Assembly (NCBI RefSeq): GCF_000829445.1
Contig: NZ_JXRQ01000011.1
Location: forward strand, 1 to 61,208
Length of the DNA: 61,208 bases
DNA from: Jeotgalibacillus alimentarius
GTDB lineage: Bacteria; Bacillota; Bacilli; Bacillales; Jeotgalibacillaceae
Direction: 5' to 3'
Positions 16,018-25,699 of this stretch are shown piece by piece; position 1 is the first letter of the stretch; each line of letters begins with the position of its first letter. The notes under the pieces were generated by a model. That model did no database searches, had not been told where the DNA came from, and was given only the letters and a program-made list of their open reading frames with translations. The position numbers and the translations under genes were made by a program.

Positions 16018-17520
16018 ATGAAGGGGATCGGGAAAAAGATGAAAACAGAGAAAAAACTTTCAGCTTTACTAAGCCGTATTTTTTTAATTTCAGCAGCATT
16101 GATGCTGGTAAACATGGTCGCACAGGTGGCTATGTATGGGGTGCCGGAATTCACTTTAATGAACGTGCTGTATAATACGCAATTTTTACTTCTGGTTTTT
16201 CCAGCGCTTTATTTTAAGTTCTCGAAACAGGCGATATATTTTAAGGAACTGTCTGTGTTATCTACATTACTTCTCGCATTTATATTTTACTCAAACGCCT
16301 GGGTGAACGTACCGTACTTCTGGTTCGTGCCGCTGGGCATTGCAGCGGTATATGCCGATGCATTGCTGATGAAGCGGTCATTGATTGCGACAGCATTCCT
16401 GCTTGGTGCAGCACAATTTGTGCATCTATATTTTGCAGAGCCGATGGTAGTGGAAACCTCGCTGGAATATTCGATTCTGACAGGTGCTTATCATATTGTT
16501 CAATATGTGCCGATTGCAGTGATCCTGTTATATGCGGTTAAAAGAGCGAGTCAGAAGAATCAGGAGAGCATGGAATTACAAACGAAGCTGAAAGAAATGC
16601 TAACAAATGTTGAAACGACTGCAGACCGTCTTGAAAATATGGTGGACGAACTGACTGGGCAGCTTGCTGATTCATCCGGCTCTGTTTCTGCAGTCAGCAG
16701 GCAGCTTGAGAAGATGGAGCAATCATCCGCACATTACAGGCAATCTTCAGCAGCAGCTGAGGACAATGTTTCAGGCATTGTTTCGAGAGTGTCAGACGTT
16801 TCGAGAAGGTCTGAAGAAATGAATGGCCTGACCGACAAAGTGATTTTATCAGCAAAAGAAAATAAAGAAAATTTGAAAGGTACAATCGAACAGATGGAGG
16901 AAGTGCAGCAGCAGTCTGGACATTCAGCTGAAACTGTTCAGGTACTCGATGAGAAGACACAGGAAATTGACGCTGCACTGAATCAGATCTCAGGTATCGC
17001 TGATCAGACTAATCTGCTTGCGCTCAATGCTTCTATTGAAGCAGCGCGTGCAGGTGAACATGGAAAAGGCTTTGCGATTGTAGCTGAAGAAGTCAGAAAG
17101 CTGGCTGAAGAGTCATCAGCTGTGTCAGTCAATATCAGAGAAGTGGTTGCAGAAATTTCTGCTGCAAAAGAACAGGTAGTCGGTTCGCTTGGCGAAACAA
17201 GAAATAAAATCAATCACAGCATGAACTCCATCCACCAGACTTCAGATGCATTTGAAGAATTAATCAGCAAACAGGAAGAATTAAAATCACAATTCAGCCT
17301 GATCTTTGATGCATCAAGACTTTCAGCAGAAAGTGGAGCGTCTGTCCAGCAGTCAATGCAAACGATGCAGGAGCATGCGTCTGATAATGATAAGGGAATT
17401 GAAGATATCATTCATACCGTACATGAACTTGAAACTGCTTTTGATGAAATCGCCCGTTTTGCGTATGCTGTAAAAGAACAGGCAGCACACCTGACAGGAG
17501 ATCTGAAAAAAACATCATGA
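16018..17520 (+). CDS. Methyl-accepting chemotaxis protein with a polytopic membrane sensor
   Basis: A 500-aa chemoreceptor. Residues ~15-180 contain about six hydrophobic segments with almost no extracytoplasmic loop. There is then a coiled coil and the MCP signalling hairpin, whose tip reads '[33 protein letters not shown]' in two overlapping halves near residues 325-360. It lacks Cache or 4-helix sensor domains, so it probably senses a membrane or intracellular cue. A GGGGGG run with short spacing precedes ATG 16018. A TATAAT at about 15975 suggests sigma-A rather than sigma-D transcription. Confidence 0.9.
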   Translation: MKGIGKKMKTEKKLSALLSRIFLISAALMLVNMVAQVAMYGVPEFTLMNVLYNTQFLLLVFPALYFKFSKQAIYFKELSVLSTLLLAFIFYSNAWVNVPYFWFVPLGIAAVYADALLMKRSLIATAFLLGAAQFVHLYFAEPMVVETSLEYSILTGAYHIVQYVPIAVILLYAVKRASQKNQESMELQTKLKEMLTNVETTADRLENMVDELTGQLADSSGSVSAVSRQLEKMEQSSAHYRQSSAAAEDNVSGIVSRVSDVSRRSEEMNGLTDKVILSAKENKENLKGTIEQMEEVQQQSGHSAETVQVLDEKTQEIDAALNQISGIADQTNLLALNASIEAARAGEHGKGFAIVAEEVRKLAEESSAVSVNIREVVAEISAAKEQVVGSLGETRNKINHSMNSIHQTSDAFEELISKQEELKSQFSLIFDASRLSAESGASVQQSMQTMQEHASDNDKGIEDIIHTVHELETAFDEIARFAYAVKEQAAHLTGDLKKTS

Positions 17521-17596
17521 AACCTTTTGGATATGCTGTACGTCTATTAGTAGCAGAGGAAAATGCTGCCTAACCGAAAACAAAAGGAGAATGTAA

Positions 17597-18532
17597 ATGA
17601 TGAAACGTATGCTCACAGCTCTTTTAACAATGGCTTTAATCATTCCGGCATTTCAAACAGCAAATGCCTCAGACCATAATACTGATGAAGGAATCGATGA
17701 AAGATTCGGTTTGCCGATCCTTGTGCTCGGTGGGAATCTTGATGATGCCCAGAAGCAGGAAGTAAGAGAGATGCTTGGTGTCAATGACCCTGAAACGGTC
17801 GAAGAAGTCGTCGTTACAGGAGAGGACCTTGTCCGTTATATTGAAGGGGAAGACAGTAGAGCACGCATGTATTCTTCAGCGAAAATCACGCGCGAAGATG
17901 AGGGGCACGGTCTGGTGATAGAAAGAGTAAATCCGGAAAACATCACACAGGTAACAGATACGATGTATGCAAATGCTTTGCTGACAGCAGGAATTGAAAA
18001 CGCCACTGTTGAAATCGCATCTCCTGTAAAAGTGAGCGGTCATTCTGCGCTGACAGGCATTTATAAAGCCTATGAGGTGAGCGGAGAACAGCTTGATACA
18101 GCCCGTCTTGAAGTAGCCAATGACGAACTGAATCTGGCCACGGACCTTGCTGAAGGAGAAGGGATAGACCAGGAAAAAGTGAGTGAATTGCTTGCAGAAA
18201 TCAAACAGGCAATCGCTGAACAAAACCCTGCAACCCGTGAAGATATTGAACAGATTATCAATGATCAGCTGTCTAACCTTGAAATTAACTTAAGTGAAGA
18301 AGACAGACAGCGTTTAACGGATCTGTTTGAGCAGATGCGCAATCTGAATATTAACTTTGATAACGTTTCTGAACAATTGAATGATCTATCTACGGCCATT
18401 CAGGATCGTTTGAGTGATGTAGTCAATGATGAAGGATTCTGGCAAAGTGTCAGAGATTTCTTCCAGGGGCTGATCGATGCGATTTCAAATCTGTTTGGCG
18501 GAAGTGAAGAAGAACCAATTAACGAGTCATAA
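17597..18532 (+). CDS. Secreted DUF1002 protein (YpuA-like)
   Basis: A 311-aa protein with an N-terminal signal peptide (cleavage near 'ANASD', residues 22-26) and the DUF1002 region, recognisable by 'GLPILVLGGNLDDAQKQEVREMLG' split around the first beta-turn and 'YANALLTAGIENATVEIASPVKVSG'. The C-terminal third is helical with amphipathic repeats. B. subtilis YpuA belongs to this family; the function is unknown. AAAAGGAGA precedes the ATG, and a strong terminator follows. Confidence 0.9.
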   Translation: MMKRMLTALLTMALIIPAFQTANASDHNTDEGIDERFGLPILVLGGNLDDAQKQEVREMLGVNDPETVEEVVVTGEDLVRYIEGEDSRARMYSSAKITREDEGHGLVIERVNPENITQVTDTMYANALLTAGIENATVEIASPVKVSGHSALTGIYKAYEVSGEQLDTARLEVANDELNLATDLAEGEGIDQEKVSELLAEIKQAIAEQNPATREDIEQIINDQLSNLEINLSEEDRQRLTDLFEQMRNLNINFDNVSEQLNDLSTAIQDRLSDVVNDEGFWQSVRDFFQGLIDAISNLFGGSEEEPINES

Positions 18533-18541
18533 GATATTTTG

Positions 18542-18580
18542 AAGGATAGCCTCAGCTTAAACTGAGGCTATCCTTTTTTT
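18542..18580 (+). terminator. Rho-independent terminator after the DUF1002 gene
   Basis: A 14-bp perfect stem (18542-18555 with 18562-18575) followed by seven T residues. Confidence 0.95.
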
Positions 18581-18813
18581 GTATAGACAGGAAATTAATA
18601 AATATTCTGAATGATAAATAATTATAATGTTATTTAAATAAAATATAAGTCGGAATGTGAAATGTTTCACTCTTGTAAAGTTATAAAAAATAGGTTTAAA
18701 AACCTTATCACATCAAGGTTAATGAGAATTCCTATAAAATCAATAGGAATGAAGTTTATCTAACTCTGATAATGCAAATTTATTCAATTTGTCAAAAAAG
18801 TGACGAATTGCTA
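18581..18813. other. AT-rich intergenic region
   Basis: Together with the terminator and promoter this fills the 368-bp gap before the oligopeptide operon. No gene, RNA or strong repeat is seen. A small inverted repeat ATTCCTATaaaatcAATAGGAAT (two arms, about 18729-18751) could be a regulator site. Confidence 0.4.
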
Positions 18814-18841
18814 TTGAAATATTACTGTAACATCGTATAAT
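18814..18841 (+). promoter_or_regulatory. Sigma-A promoter of the oligopeptide ABC operon
   Basis: TTGAAA (18814-18819), a 16-bp spacer and a perfect TATAAT (18836-18841), about 75 bp before the first gene. Confidence 0.7.
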
Positions 18842-18915
18842 AAGGTTTATCAAAATTCAGAAAACTAAATATATTAGAAAAATAAAAAGAACGTGCAATA
18901 TTGAGGGGGATCACA

Positions 18916-19935
18916 ATGAAGACACAGGAGAAAGTGCTGGATGTAAAAGGTCTCCGCGTTTCATTCTTTACGGATGAAGGAGAAGTGCCTGCGGTTGATG
19001 ATATCGATTTTTACGTCCGGGAAGGTGAAGTACTTGGCATCGTAGGAGAGTCAGGTTGCGGCAAGAGTGTTACTTCACTTTCAGTGATGGGACTCATTCC
19101 AAGCCCGCCAGGCAAAATTATCGGCGGAGAAATTAAATTAAACGGTGAAGAACTGACAACAGCTTCTGAAAAAAGAATGAGACAGATTCGCGGTAATGAT
19201 GTTGCGATGATCTTCCAGGAGCCGATGACATCGCTGAATCCGCTATTCACAATTGGTAACCAGCTGATGGATGCCATGCTTATACATAAAATGGGGAACA
19301 AAAAACAGGCGAAGCAGCGATCGATTGAAATGTTGAAACTTGTCGGCCTGCCAAGAGCTGAAGAACTGATGAATGACTACCCGCACCAATTATCGGGCGG
19401 GATGCGTCAGCGTGTCATGATCGCGATGGCGATGGTCTGTAACCCGAGACTGCTGATTGCAGATGAACCGACAACAGCACTCGATGTAACGATTCAGGCT
19501 CAGATTCTGAAACTGATGAAAGATCTGAATACGAAAATGAACACAGCCATTATGATGATTACCCATGACCTGGGTGTCGTTGCTGAAACATGTGAACGCA
19601 TTGTCGTTATGTATGCAGGGAAAGTTGTAGAAACAGGACCTGCCGTTGAGATATTTAAAGATCCGCAGCATCCATATACGAGAGGACTGATTCAGTCAGT
19701 TCCTGATATGCGTTATAAAAAGCAGCGTCTGTATTCAATTCCGGGTAATGTACCAAAGCCCGGCTCTATTAAGCAGGGATGCCGTTTTGCAGACCGCTGC
19801 GAATTCGCTTTTGACCGCTGCAGACAGGAAGATCCTCCTTTATACCAGACAGCGGAGGGACATTCGACAAGATGTTTCCTATTTGATGAAAAGGAGGAAA
19901 CTGCACATGACAACAGAAACACTGTTAAAAGTTGA
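18916..19935 (+). CDS. Oligopeptide/dipeptide ABC transporter ATP-binding protein (OppD/AppD type)
   Basis: A 339-aa ATPase with Walker A '[11 protein letters not shown]', signature 'LSGGMRQRV', Walker B '[12 protein letters not shown]' and the OppD-type C-terminal domain with the cysteine cluster '[14 protein letters not shown]'. ATG 18916 follows GAGGGGG (18903-18909). It is the first gene of a D-F-A-B-C ordered operon, the order of B. subtilis app. It overlaps the next ATPase gene by 29 bp. It powers peptide uptake with OppF and the permeases at 23.0-25.0 kb. Confidence 0.94.
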   Translation: MKTQEKVLDVKGLRVSFFTDEGEVPAVDDIDFYVREGEVLGIVGESGCGKSVTSLSVMGLIPSPPGKIIGGEIKLNGEELTTASEKRMRQIRGNDVAMIFQEPMTSLNPLFTIGNQLMDAMLIHKMGNKKQAKQRSIEMLKLVGLPRAEELMNDYPHQLSGGMRQRVMIAMAMVCNPRLLIADEPTTALDVTIQAQILKLMKDLNTKMNTAIMMITHDLGVVAETCERIVVMYAGKVVETGPAVEIFKDPQHPYTRGLIQSVPDMRYKKQRLYSIPGNVPKPGSIKQGCRFADRCEFAFDRCRQEDPPLYQTAEGHSTRCFLFDEKEETAHDNRNTVKS

Positions 19936-20935
19936 AAATCTTAAAAAACACTTCCCGATCCGCGGCGGCATACTCGGTAAAGAAGTAGGATCCGTGAAAG
20001 CCGTCGAAGGTGTTTCCTTTGAAGTGAAAAAAGGCGAAACGCTTGGGATTGTAGGAGAGTCCGGGTGCGGAAAATCAACGACCGGACGAATGCTGCTGAG
20101 ACTGATCGAACCGACGGAAGGTAAAGTGTACTTTGAAGGTCAGGATGTGACAAAACTCAGCACAGGGGATATGAGAAAGCTGAGAAGGGACATGCAGATG
20201 GTCTTTCAGGATCCATTTGCTTCTTTAAACCCGCGTCATACAGTAGAAAAAATTCTCGAAGAGCCGATGAAGGTTCATGGCATCGGCACACCGAAAGAGC
20301 GTAAACAAAAAGTACGCGAGCTTTTGGAAATTGTGGGGCTGAGCAGTTATCACGCAAAGCGTTATCCTCACCAGTTCAGTGGTGGTCAGCGCCAGAGAAT
20401 CGGGATTGCCCGTGCCTTAATGACGCAGCCTAAGTTAATTATCGCAGATGAGCCGGTTTCAGCGCTCGATGTATCCATCCAGTCTCAGGTGCTGAACCTG
20501 ATGCAGGATCTGCAAAAGGAATTTCAGCTTACGTATATCGTGATCGCACATGATCTCGGTGTCGTTCGCCATATAAGTGACCGTGTAGGGGTGATGTATC
20601 TTGGCCGGATGGCTGAGCTGACAGACAGTGAAAAGCTGTATGACAAGCCGCTTCATCCATATACACAGGCACTATTATCAGCGGTTCCAATTCCGGATCC
20701 ACTGTATGAAAAAGATGCAGTCGTACTCGAAGGCGATATTCCGAGTCCGTCGAACCCGCCATCAGGGTGCGCATTCCACACCAGATGTCCATTTAAAATG
20801 GATGTCTGCTCACAAAAAGTTCCTGAACTGAGGGAACATGAACCTGGACACTACGTTGCCTGCCATTTATATACAGAAGAAGGCAGTGCAGCGGGTCAAA
20901 ATAAACAACCACTTGAGGAGGGAAAGTATGAATAA
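19907..20935 (+). CDS. Oligopeptide/dipeptide ABC transporter ATP-binding protein (OppF/AppF type)
   Basis: A 342-aa ATPase with Walker A 'GESGCGKST', signature '[10 protein letters not shown]', Walker B '[12 protein letters not shown]' and the C-terminal oligopeptide domain ('[17 protein letters not shown]'). ATG 19907 is chosen because AAGGAGGAAA lies just upstream, inside the end of the preceding gene. It is the second ATPase of the heterodimeric motor. Its end overlaps the start of the binding-protein gene by 8 bp. Confidence 0.94.
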   Translation: MTTETLLKVENLKKHFPIRGGILGKEVGSVKAVEGVSFEVKKGETLGIVGESGCGKSTTGRMLLRLIEPTEGKVYFEGQDVTKLSTGDMRKLRRDMQMVFQDPFASLNPRHTVEKILEEPMKVHGIGTPKERKQKVRELLEIVGLSSYHAKRYPHQFSGGQRQRIGIARALMTQPKLIIADEPVSALDVSIQSQVLNLMQDLQKEFQLTYIVIAHDLGVVRHISDRVGVMYLGRMAELTDSEKLYDKPLHPYTQALLSAVPIPDPLYEKDAVVLEGDIPSPSNPPSGCAFHTRCPFKMDVCSQKVPELREHEPGHYVACHLYTEEGSAAGQNKQPLEEGKYE

Positions 20936-22574
20936 GAAAGCTTGGTTATTGTTTTTTGTTTTATTACTTACAGTATCAACAGCTCTGTTTGGCTGCTCGA
21001 GCGATGACAGTTCATCGGATGACGGCGGTTCTACAGGCAATGACGGCGGCGGTGACGCAGCTGAAGAGACAGATGGGGAAACTCAGGACACATTGGTATT
21101 TGGACGCGGTGGCGACTCAGTTGCACTTGATCCGATTACTGTAACAGATGGAGAATCATTCAAAGTAACAAAGAATATCTTTGAAACAATTGTTGAATTT
21201 GGTGAGCAGGATACTGAAATTAACCCTGGTCTTGCAGAAGAATGGGAAGTTTCAGAAGATGGTCTGACTTACACGTTTATGCTGCGTGATGGAGTGACTT
21301 TCCATGATGGAGAAGCTTTCAATGCTGATGCGGTTGTAGCAAACTTTGACCGCTGGGCGAATGGTACAGAAGATAAATTCTATTACTATAAGTCAATGTT
21401 TGGCGGATTTGGTGATGAAGAAGGACATGTAATCGACTCAGTTACAGCAGTTGATGAGTCAACAGTTGAAGTCAAACTGAAGCGTCCACAGGCACCATTC
21501 CTTAAGAACATTGCAATGAGTCCATTCGCAATCGTTTCACCTAAAGCAATTGCTGAAATGAGCGAAGATGAGCTTGCTGAGAATCCTGTAGGTACAGGAC
21601 CATTCAAGTTTGTTGAGTGGAGAAGAAATGAGCGTATTGTTCTTGAAAAGAACGAAGACTACTGGAATTCTGAATATCCAAAAGTAAATCAGGTTATTTT
21701 CCGTTCAATTCCTGAAAACTCAGCACGTCTGAATGCACTGATGAGCGGTGAGATTGACCTTGCAGACGGTATCAACCCAAGTGATGCTGCACAGATCGAA
21801 GGAGATGAAAATCTTCAGTTGTTCGAACGTCCTTCAATGAACGTTGGATACCTTGGTCTTACTGCAACACGTGAACCATTTAACGATCCTAAAGTACGTC
21901 AGGCGATGAACCATGCAATTGACCGTCAGGCAATTGTTGATGCATTCTTCGAAGGACGCGCAGAAGTAGCGAAAAACCCAATGCCACCGGTAATTGCCGG
22001 CTATAACGATGAAATCGAAGGCTATGAGTATGACCCTGAAAAAGCAAAAGCACTTCTTGAAGAAGCAGGTCTTGGCGATGGATTTGATATGGAACTTTGG
22101 GCAATGCCAGTTCCACGTCCATATATGCCGGATGGCCAGAAGGTAGCTGAAGCAATTCAGAGTAACCTTGCTGATGTAGGCATCAATGCTGAAATCGTAA
22201 CGTATGAGTGGGCAACGTATCTTGAAAAAGCACGTATGGGAGAAGCGGATGCATTCCTTCTTGGATGGACTGGAGATAACGGAGATGCTGATAACTTCCT
22301 TTATGTACTGCTTGATCAGGACAACATCGGAAGTAACAACTACACGTACTATGAAAATCAGGAAGTACACGATCTGTTAATTCAGGCACAGTCTGAAACA
22401 GATGAAGATACACGTAACCAGCTTTATATGGAAGCTCAGGAACTGATTCACCAGGATGCACCATGGGTACCGCTTGCACACTCTACGCCTCTAATGGCAG
22501 GAAGTGCAAACCTTCAAGGCTTCATGCCTCACCCGACTGGTTCTGACTGGTTACACACAGTTTATTTCGAATAA
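20928..22574 (+). CDS. Peptide ABC transporter substrate-binding lipoprotein (SBP_bac_5)
   Basis: A 548-aa lipoprotein: signal peptide with lipobox 'ALFGC', a Ser/Asp/Gly-rich linker, then the family 5 solute-binding fold ('VTKNIFETIVEFGEQDTEI', 'DGLTYTFMLRDGVTFHDGEAF', 'NPVGTGPFKF'). It resembles dipeptide-binding DppA/AppA proteins. GAGGAGGG precedes ATG 20928, which overlaps the OppF gene. A terminator follows, so this gene is at the end of a sub-operon. Its many copies relative to the permeases would fit partial termination. Confidence 0.93.
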   Translation: MNKKAWLLFFVLLLTVSTALFGCSSDDSSSDDGGSTGNDGGGDAAEETDGETQDTLVFGRGGDSVALDPITVTDGESFKVTKNIFETIVEFGEQDTEINPGLAEEWEVSEDGLTYTFMLRDGVTFHDGEAFNADAVVANFDRWANGTEDKFYYYKSMFGGFGDEEGHVIDSVTAVDESTVEVKLKRPQAPFLKNIAMSPFAIVSPKAIAEMSEDELAENPVGTGPFKFVEWRRNERIVLEKNEDYWNSEYPKVNQVIFRSIPENSARLNALMSGEIDLADGINPSDAAQIEGDENLQLFERPSMNVGYLGLTATREPFNDPKVRQAMNHAIDRQAIVDAFFEGRAEVAKNPMPPVIAGYNDEIEGYEYDPEKAKALLEEAGLGDGFDMELWAMPVPRPYMPDGQKVAEAIQSNLADVGINAEIVTYEWATYLEKARMGEADAFLLGWTGDNGDADNFLYVLLDQDNIGSNNYTYYENQEVHDLLIQAQSETDEDTRNQLYMEAQELIHQDAPWVPLAHSTPLMAGSANLQGFMPHPTGSDWLHTVYFE

Positions 22575-22593
22575 TTCAGTAAGACCTTTTTTC

Positions 22594-22630
22594 GGGGGAA
22601 GGTGAACATTCGCCTTTCCCTTTTCTTTTT
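22594..22630 (+). terminator. Terminator after the peptide-binding protein gene
   Basis: GGGAAGGTGAA (22596-22606) pairs with TTCGCCTTTCCC (22609-22620), with one bulge, followed by TTTTCTTTTT. It lies in the middle of the D-F-A-B-C gene set, so the permease genes depend on read-through or another promoter. Confidence 0.75.
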
Positions 22631-22652
22631 GGGTATTGTTCTAAACATTGGC

Positions 22653-22790
22653 GGTTGATTGAAGCTTCAGGCGGACGCTTTCCGGACGCTGGACCGTTTT
22701 GTGGTCCGATATGGCCTCCTTACCTTCGGCTGTGGAGTCTCAGCTTCCCTCTTATCGTCCCGGAGTCGCCGCCTTACGCTTCAATCAACC
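22653..22790 (-). repeat. Interspersed repeat family A, subtype A2 (copy 1, inverted)
   Basis: A 138-bp element bounded by perfect 13-bp inverted repeats GGTTGATTGAAGC and GCTTCAATCAACC. The interior has the A2 words 'CTTTCCGGACG', 'GGCCTCCTTACC', 'GTCTCAGC' and 'CGTCCCGGAGTC', read in the orientation opposite to the copy at 52633. No plausible gene is present. Confidence 0.85.
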
Positions 22791-22860
22791 ACTGTAGAAT
22801 AACGATAATGGTTTTACCAAAGAAACTTCAAAAAAGAAACTAGATTATAAATACCATTTA

Positions 22861-22986
22861 GCAGATGGTTGGAGTGCAGGGCGAAGACTCCTGCGGCAGG
22901 AAGGGACAGGTGAGACAGAGCATGGCGAAGCCTGCTGGCTCACCGCCCGGCCGCGGAAAGCGAAGCCCTGCACGGAAACCAGCTGC
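22861..22986 (+). repeat. Interspersed repeat family A (copy 2)
   Basis: A 126-bp element with imperfect terminal inverted repeats (GCAGaTGGTT / AACCAGCTGC) and inner arms GTGCAGGGCGAAG / CGAAGCCCTGCAC. It contains 'GACTCCTGCGG', 'GACAGGTGAGAC' and 'CGCGGAAAGCG'. It sits 68 bp before the permease gene of the peptide operon, in opposite orientation to copy 1. Confidence 0.8.
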
Positions 22987-23054
22987 GGTTTTTAAAAAGC
23001 AAAAATCCGTTTTACATAAAAAACATCATGTTGAACTTTGAGGGGTGAATGAAT

Positions 23055-24059
23055 ATGCTCCAGTATATTATCAGACGATTACTGCAGCTGATTCCTGTAT
23101 TGCTGGGAATGACTTTTATCGTATTCCTGATTATCCGTGCGATTCCAGGTGATCCTGCACTCGTAATTCTAGGACAGCAGGCAACTGAAGACGCAGTCGC
23201 AGCACTCAGAGAATCACTTGGGCTGGATGAGCCTTGGTATGTACAGTATTTTCAGTATCTGGGGAACCTGCTGACTGGGGATTTGGGAGAATCAATCCGG
23301 ACAAGAACACCGGTAAATGAAGAAATCTGGCCTTATCTGGCTACTACTTTTGAACTTTCTATTTTTGCGATTGTCATCGCAGTTATTGTGGGTGTAAATG
23401 CAGGTATTATCTCTGCCTGGTTCCAGAACTCATGGTTCGATTACACCGCAATGGTCCTTGCACTTGTTGGTGTATCTATGCCGATCTTCTGGCTTGGCCT
23501 GATGATGCAGTATCAATTTTCACTTCAGTGGGACTGGTTCCCGACAACCGGACGTGAAAATGTACGTGACCCGGTTAATGCCATTACGAATCTGTATCTA
23601 ATCGATACATTGATTCAAGGGCGATTCGATCAATTTGTTGATGTGCTGAAACACCTTGTCATGCCGGGACTTGCACTCGCAACGATCCCGATGGCAATCA
23701 TCGCCCGTATGACACGGTCAAGCATGCTTGAAGTTATGAAATCTGATTATATCCGTACTGCACGTGCTAAGGGTGAAAAAATGTTTTGGGTTGTTTATAA
23801 GCACTCTTTAAAAAATGCAATTATTCCTGTTCTTACAGTCATTGGTCTGCAGACGGGTCTATTACTTGGAGGGGCAATTCTGACTGAGACAATCTTTGGT
23901 CTTCCCGGGGTTGGGCGTTACATCTATGAAGGAATTTCATCACGTGATTATCCTGTTATTCAGTCAGGAATTTTAATCGTCGCCTTTATCTTCGTCATGA
24001 TCAATCTGATTGTTGATATTCTGTATTCAGTCATTGATCCGCGGATCCGTTATAACTAA
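23055..24059 (+). CDS. Peptide ABC transporter permease (DppB/OppB type)
   Basis: A 334-aa inner-membrane protein with six helices and the EAA loop 'YIRTARAKGEKMFWVVYKHSLKN', typical of OppB/DppB. ATG 23055 is preferred to ATG 23049, which is only 1-3 bp from AGGGGTGA. Together with the next gene it forms the membrane channel of the peptide importer. It is separated from the binding-protein gene by 480 bp containing a terminator and two family A repeats, which is unusual for this operon type. Confidence 0.93.
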   Translation: MLQYIIRRLLQLIPVLLGMTFIVFLIIRAIPGDPALVILGQQATEDAVAALRESLGLDEPWYVQYFQYLGNLLTGDLGESIRTRTPVNEEIWPYLATTFELSIFAIVIAVIVGVNAGIISAWFQNSWFDYTAMVLALVGVSMPIFWLGLMMQYQFSLQWDWFPTTGRENVRDPVNAITNLYLIDTLIQGRFDQFVDVLKHLVMPGLALATIPMAIIARMTRSSMLEVMKSDYIRTARAKGEKMFWVVYKHSLKNAIIPVLTVIGLQTGLLLGGAILTETIFGLPGVGRYIYEGISSRDYPVIQSGILIVAFIFVMINLIVDILYSVIDPRIRYN

Positions 24060-24090
24060 AGACATGAAAGTAAGAGAGGAGTGACTTACA

Positions 24091-24987
24091 ATGGGTGAGC
24101 CAGCTCAAAAACTGGAACCGGCTAATAAGCCGCCTCAGGAAGAAACGATTTCCCCTTGGAAAGAGGCATGGAGGAAGTTCAGAAAAAATAAAATTGCACT
24201 CGTTGGAACAAGTATTGTTTTCTTCTTTATTTTAGTGGCAATATTTGCACCTCTGATTGCACCGCAGGGTATAAATGAACAGGATCTGCCGAATAGACTT
24301 CAGCCGCCTTCAGCAGATTTCTGGTTTGGTACGGATGACTTTGGACGGGATATTTTCTCCCGTGTGGTCTTTGGAGCAAGACTATCGCTAACAGTAGGGT
24401 TTCTTGCTGTAGTCGGATCTGCCATTGTCGGCAGTATGCTCGGAATTATTGCAGGGTACTACGGTAAATGGGTGGATACAATTATCTCCCGTATTTTCGA
24501 TATCATGCTTGCTTTTCCAAGTATCCTTCTGGCGATTGCGGTCGTTTCGATTCTTGGACCATCACTTCGTAATGCACTGATTGCGATTGCCATTATTAAT
24601 ATTCCAAACTTTGGACGTTTGATCAGGTCACGGGTATTAAGTGTAAAAGAAGAAGAGTATATTATGGCTGCAAAAGCGATTGGTATGAGCGACAGCAGAA
24701 TTCTGTTTTCGCATGTACTGCCGAACTCAATGACGCCGATCATTGTACAGGGCTCGCTTGCGATTGCAACAGCTATTCTTGAAGCCGCAGCGCTTGGATT
24801 CCTTGGACTTGGTGCGCAGATTCCTGAACCTGAGTGGGGCGCAATGCTAGCTGCTTCCAGAGCACTTCTGGTGCAGGCTCCATGGACGTTATTCTTCCCT
24901 GGACTTGCGATTATGCTCGCTGTTCTTGGGTTTAACCTGATGGGTGACGGGTTGCGGGATGCACTCGATCCAAAAATGAAAACATAA
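24091..24987 (+). CDS. Peptide ABC transporter permease (DppC/OppC type)
   Basis: A 298-aa permease with a cytoplasmic N-terminal OppC_N segment ('WKEAWRKFRKNKIALVG'), six helices and the EAA loop 'YIMAAKAIGMSDSRILFSHVLPNS'. GAGAGGAG precedes the ATG. It is the last gene of the peptide operon, followed by a strong terminator shared with mscL. Confidence 0.94.
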   Translation: MGEPAQKLEPANKPPQEETISPWKEAWRKFRKNKIALVGTSIVFFFILVAIFAPLIAPQGINEQDLPNRLQPPSADFWFGTDDFGRDIFSRVVFGARLSLTVGFLAVVGSAIVGSMLGIIAGYYGKWVDTIISRIFDIMLAFPSILLAIAVVSILGPSLRNALIAIAIINIPNFGRLIRSRVLSVKEEEYIMAAKAIGMSDSRILFSHVLPNSMTPIIVQGSLAIATAILEAAALGFLGLGAQIPEPEWGAMLAASRALLVQAPWTLFFPGLAIMLAVLGFNLMGDGLRDALDPKMKT

Positions 24988-25020
24988 AAAAATCCGCCGG
25001 AGACCCCGGCGGATTTTTTC
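24986..25020. terminator. Bidirectional terminator between peptide permease and mscL
   Basis: A 10-bp stem AATCCGCCGG (24991-25000) / CCGGCGGATT (25005-25014) with A-run on the left and T-run on the right. Confidence 0.95.
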
Positions 25021-25022
25021 AT

Positions 25023-25406
25023 TCATACTCTCTCTTTTTTTAGTAAGTCTCTGATTTCAGTCAGCAATTCAGTCTGAGGATCAACCACAGGTGCTGCTGC
25101 TTCCTCTTTCACTTCTTCTTTACGCTTAAAGCGGTTGATCAGTTTGACGAAAAGGAAGATTGCAAACGCCACAATAATAAAGTCAATAATAGCCTGAATA
25201 AAGATTCCATATGTAACTTCAGCATTTCCAACCGTCAGGGCAAGTGCTGAGAAATTTACGCCTCCAAGAATGATTCCAACGATCGGCATAATAATATTTT
25301 CAACAAGTGCAGTCACAATTTTTCCGAATGCAGCACCAAGTACAACAGCAATCGCAAGCTCTAGTACGTTACCGCGCATCGCAAACTCCCTGAATTCCTT
25401 CAGCAT
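25023..25406 (-). CDS. mscL: Large-conductance mechanosensitive channel
   Basis: A 127-aa channel protein with the MscL start '[21 protein letters not shown]', a second membrane helix ('[20 protein letters not shown]') and a charged C-terminal helix ending in '[11 protein letters not shown]'. It opens under membrane tension to release solutes during hypo-osmotic shock. An upstream Met extends the frame by 16 codons, but the family start fits ATG at 25406 with GGTGGAAG upstream. Confidence 0.96.
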   Translation of the reverse strand: MLKEFREFAMRGNVLELAIAVVLGAAFGKIVTALVENIIMPIVGIILGGVNFSALALTVGNAEVTYGIFIQAIIDFIIVAFAIFLFVKLINRFKRKEEVKEEAAAPVVDPQTELLTEIRDLLKKERV

Positions 25407-25489
25407 ATTCTTCCACCATCCTTTTTGATTATTATATACCAATTCACTAAGCAATTGGCTATGTTAAAGTCCATTTATCATTTAATGCA

Positions 25490-25636
25490 GCTGGTGATTG
25501 GAGCAGAAGGGGGCGACTCCAGCAGGAGAAGTCGGACAGGTGAGACCCCGCAAGGCGAAGCCTGAGGAGGGCCGATTGAACGGAGCCAAAAGACGGCTCA
25601 TGCGAAAAGCGTCCCCCTGGAGCGGAAATCACCAGC
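25490..25636 (+). repeat. Interspersed repeat family A, subtype A1 (copy 3)
   Basis: A 147-bp element bounded by 10-bp inverted repeats GCTGGTGATT / AATCACCAGC, with inner inverted words GGGGGCGACTCC and GCGTCCCCCTG, and the conserved 'GACAGGTGAGACCCCGC'. No gene is seen in the surrounding 25407-25688 region. Confidence 0.88.
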
Positions 25637-25670
25637 CAGTATTATCAGCGACCACAACTTAATAGACAAA

Positions 25671-25699
25671 GAAAAAACCGGCTGCCAGTCAGCCGGTTA
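25671..25699 (-). terminator. Terminator of the alpha/beta hydrolase gene
   Basis: A 9-bp stem AACCGGCTG (25676-25684) / CAGCCGGTT (25690-25698). On the minus strand it is followed by a T-run. The hydrolase stop codon (25689-25691) lies inside the stem. Confidence 0.88.

Noticed and set aside
24459-25022. 187-codon antisense frame over the peptide permease
   Set aside because: Composition is the reverse complement of a membrane protein gene, and the frame overlaps the terminator.
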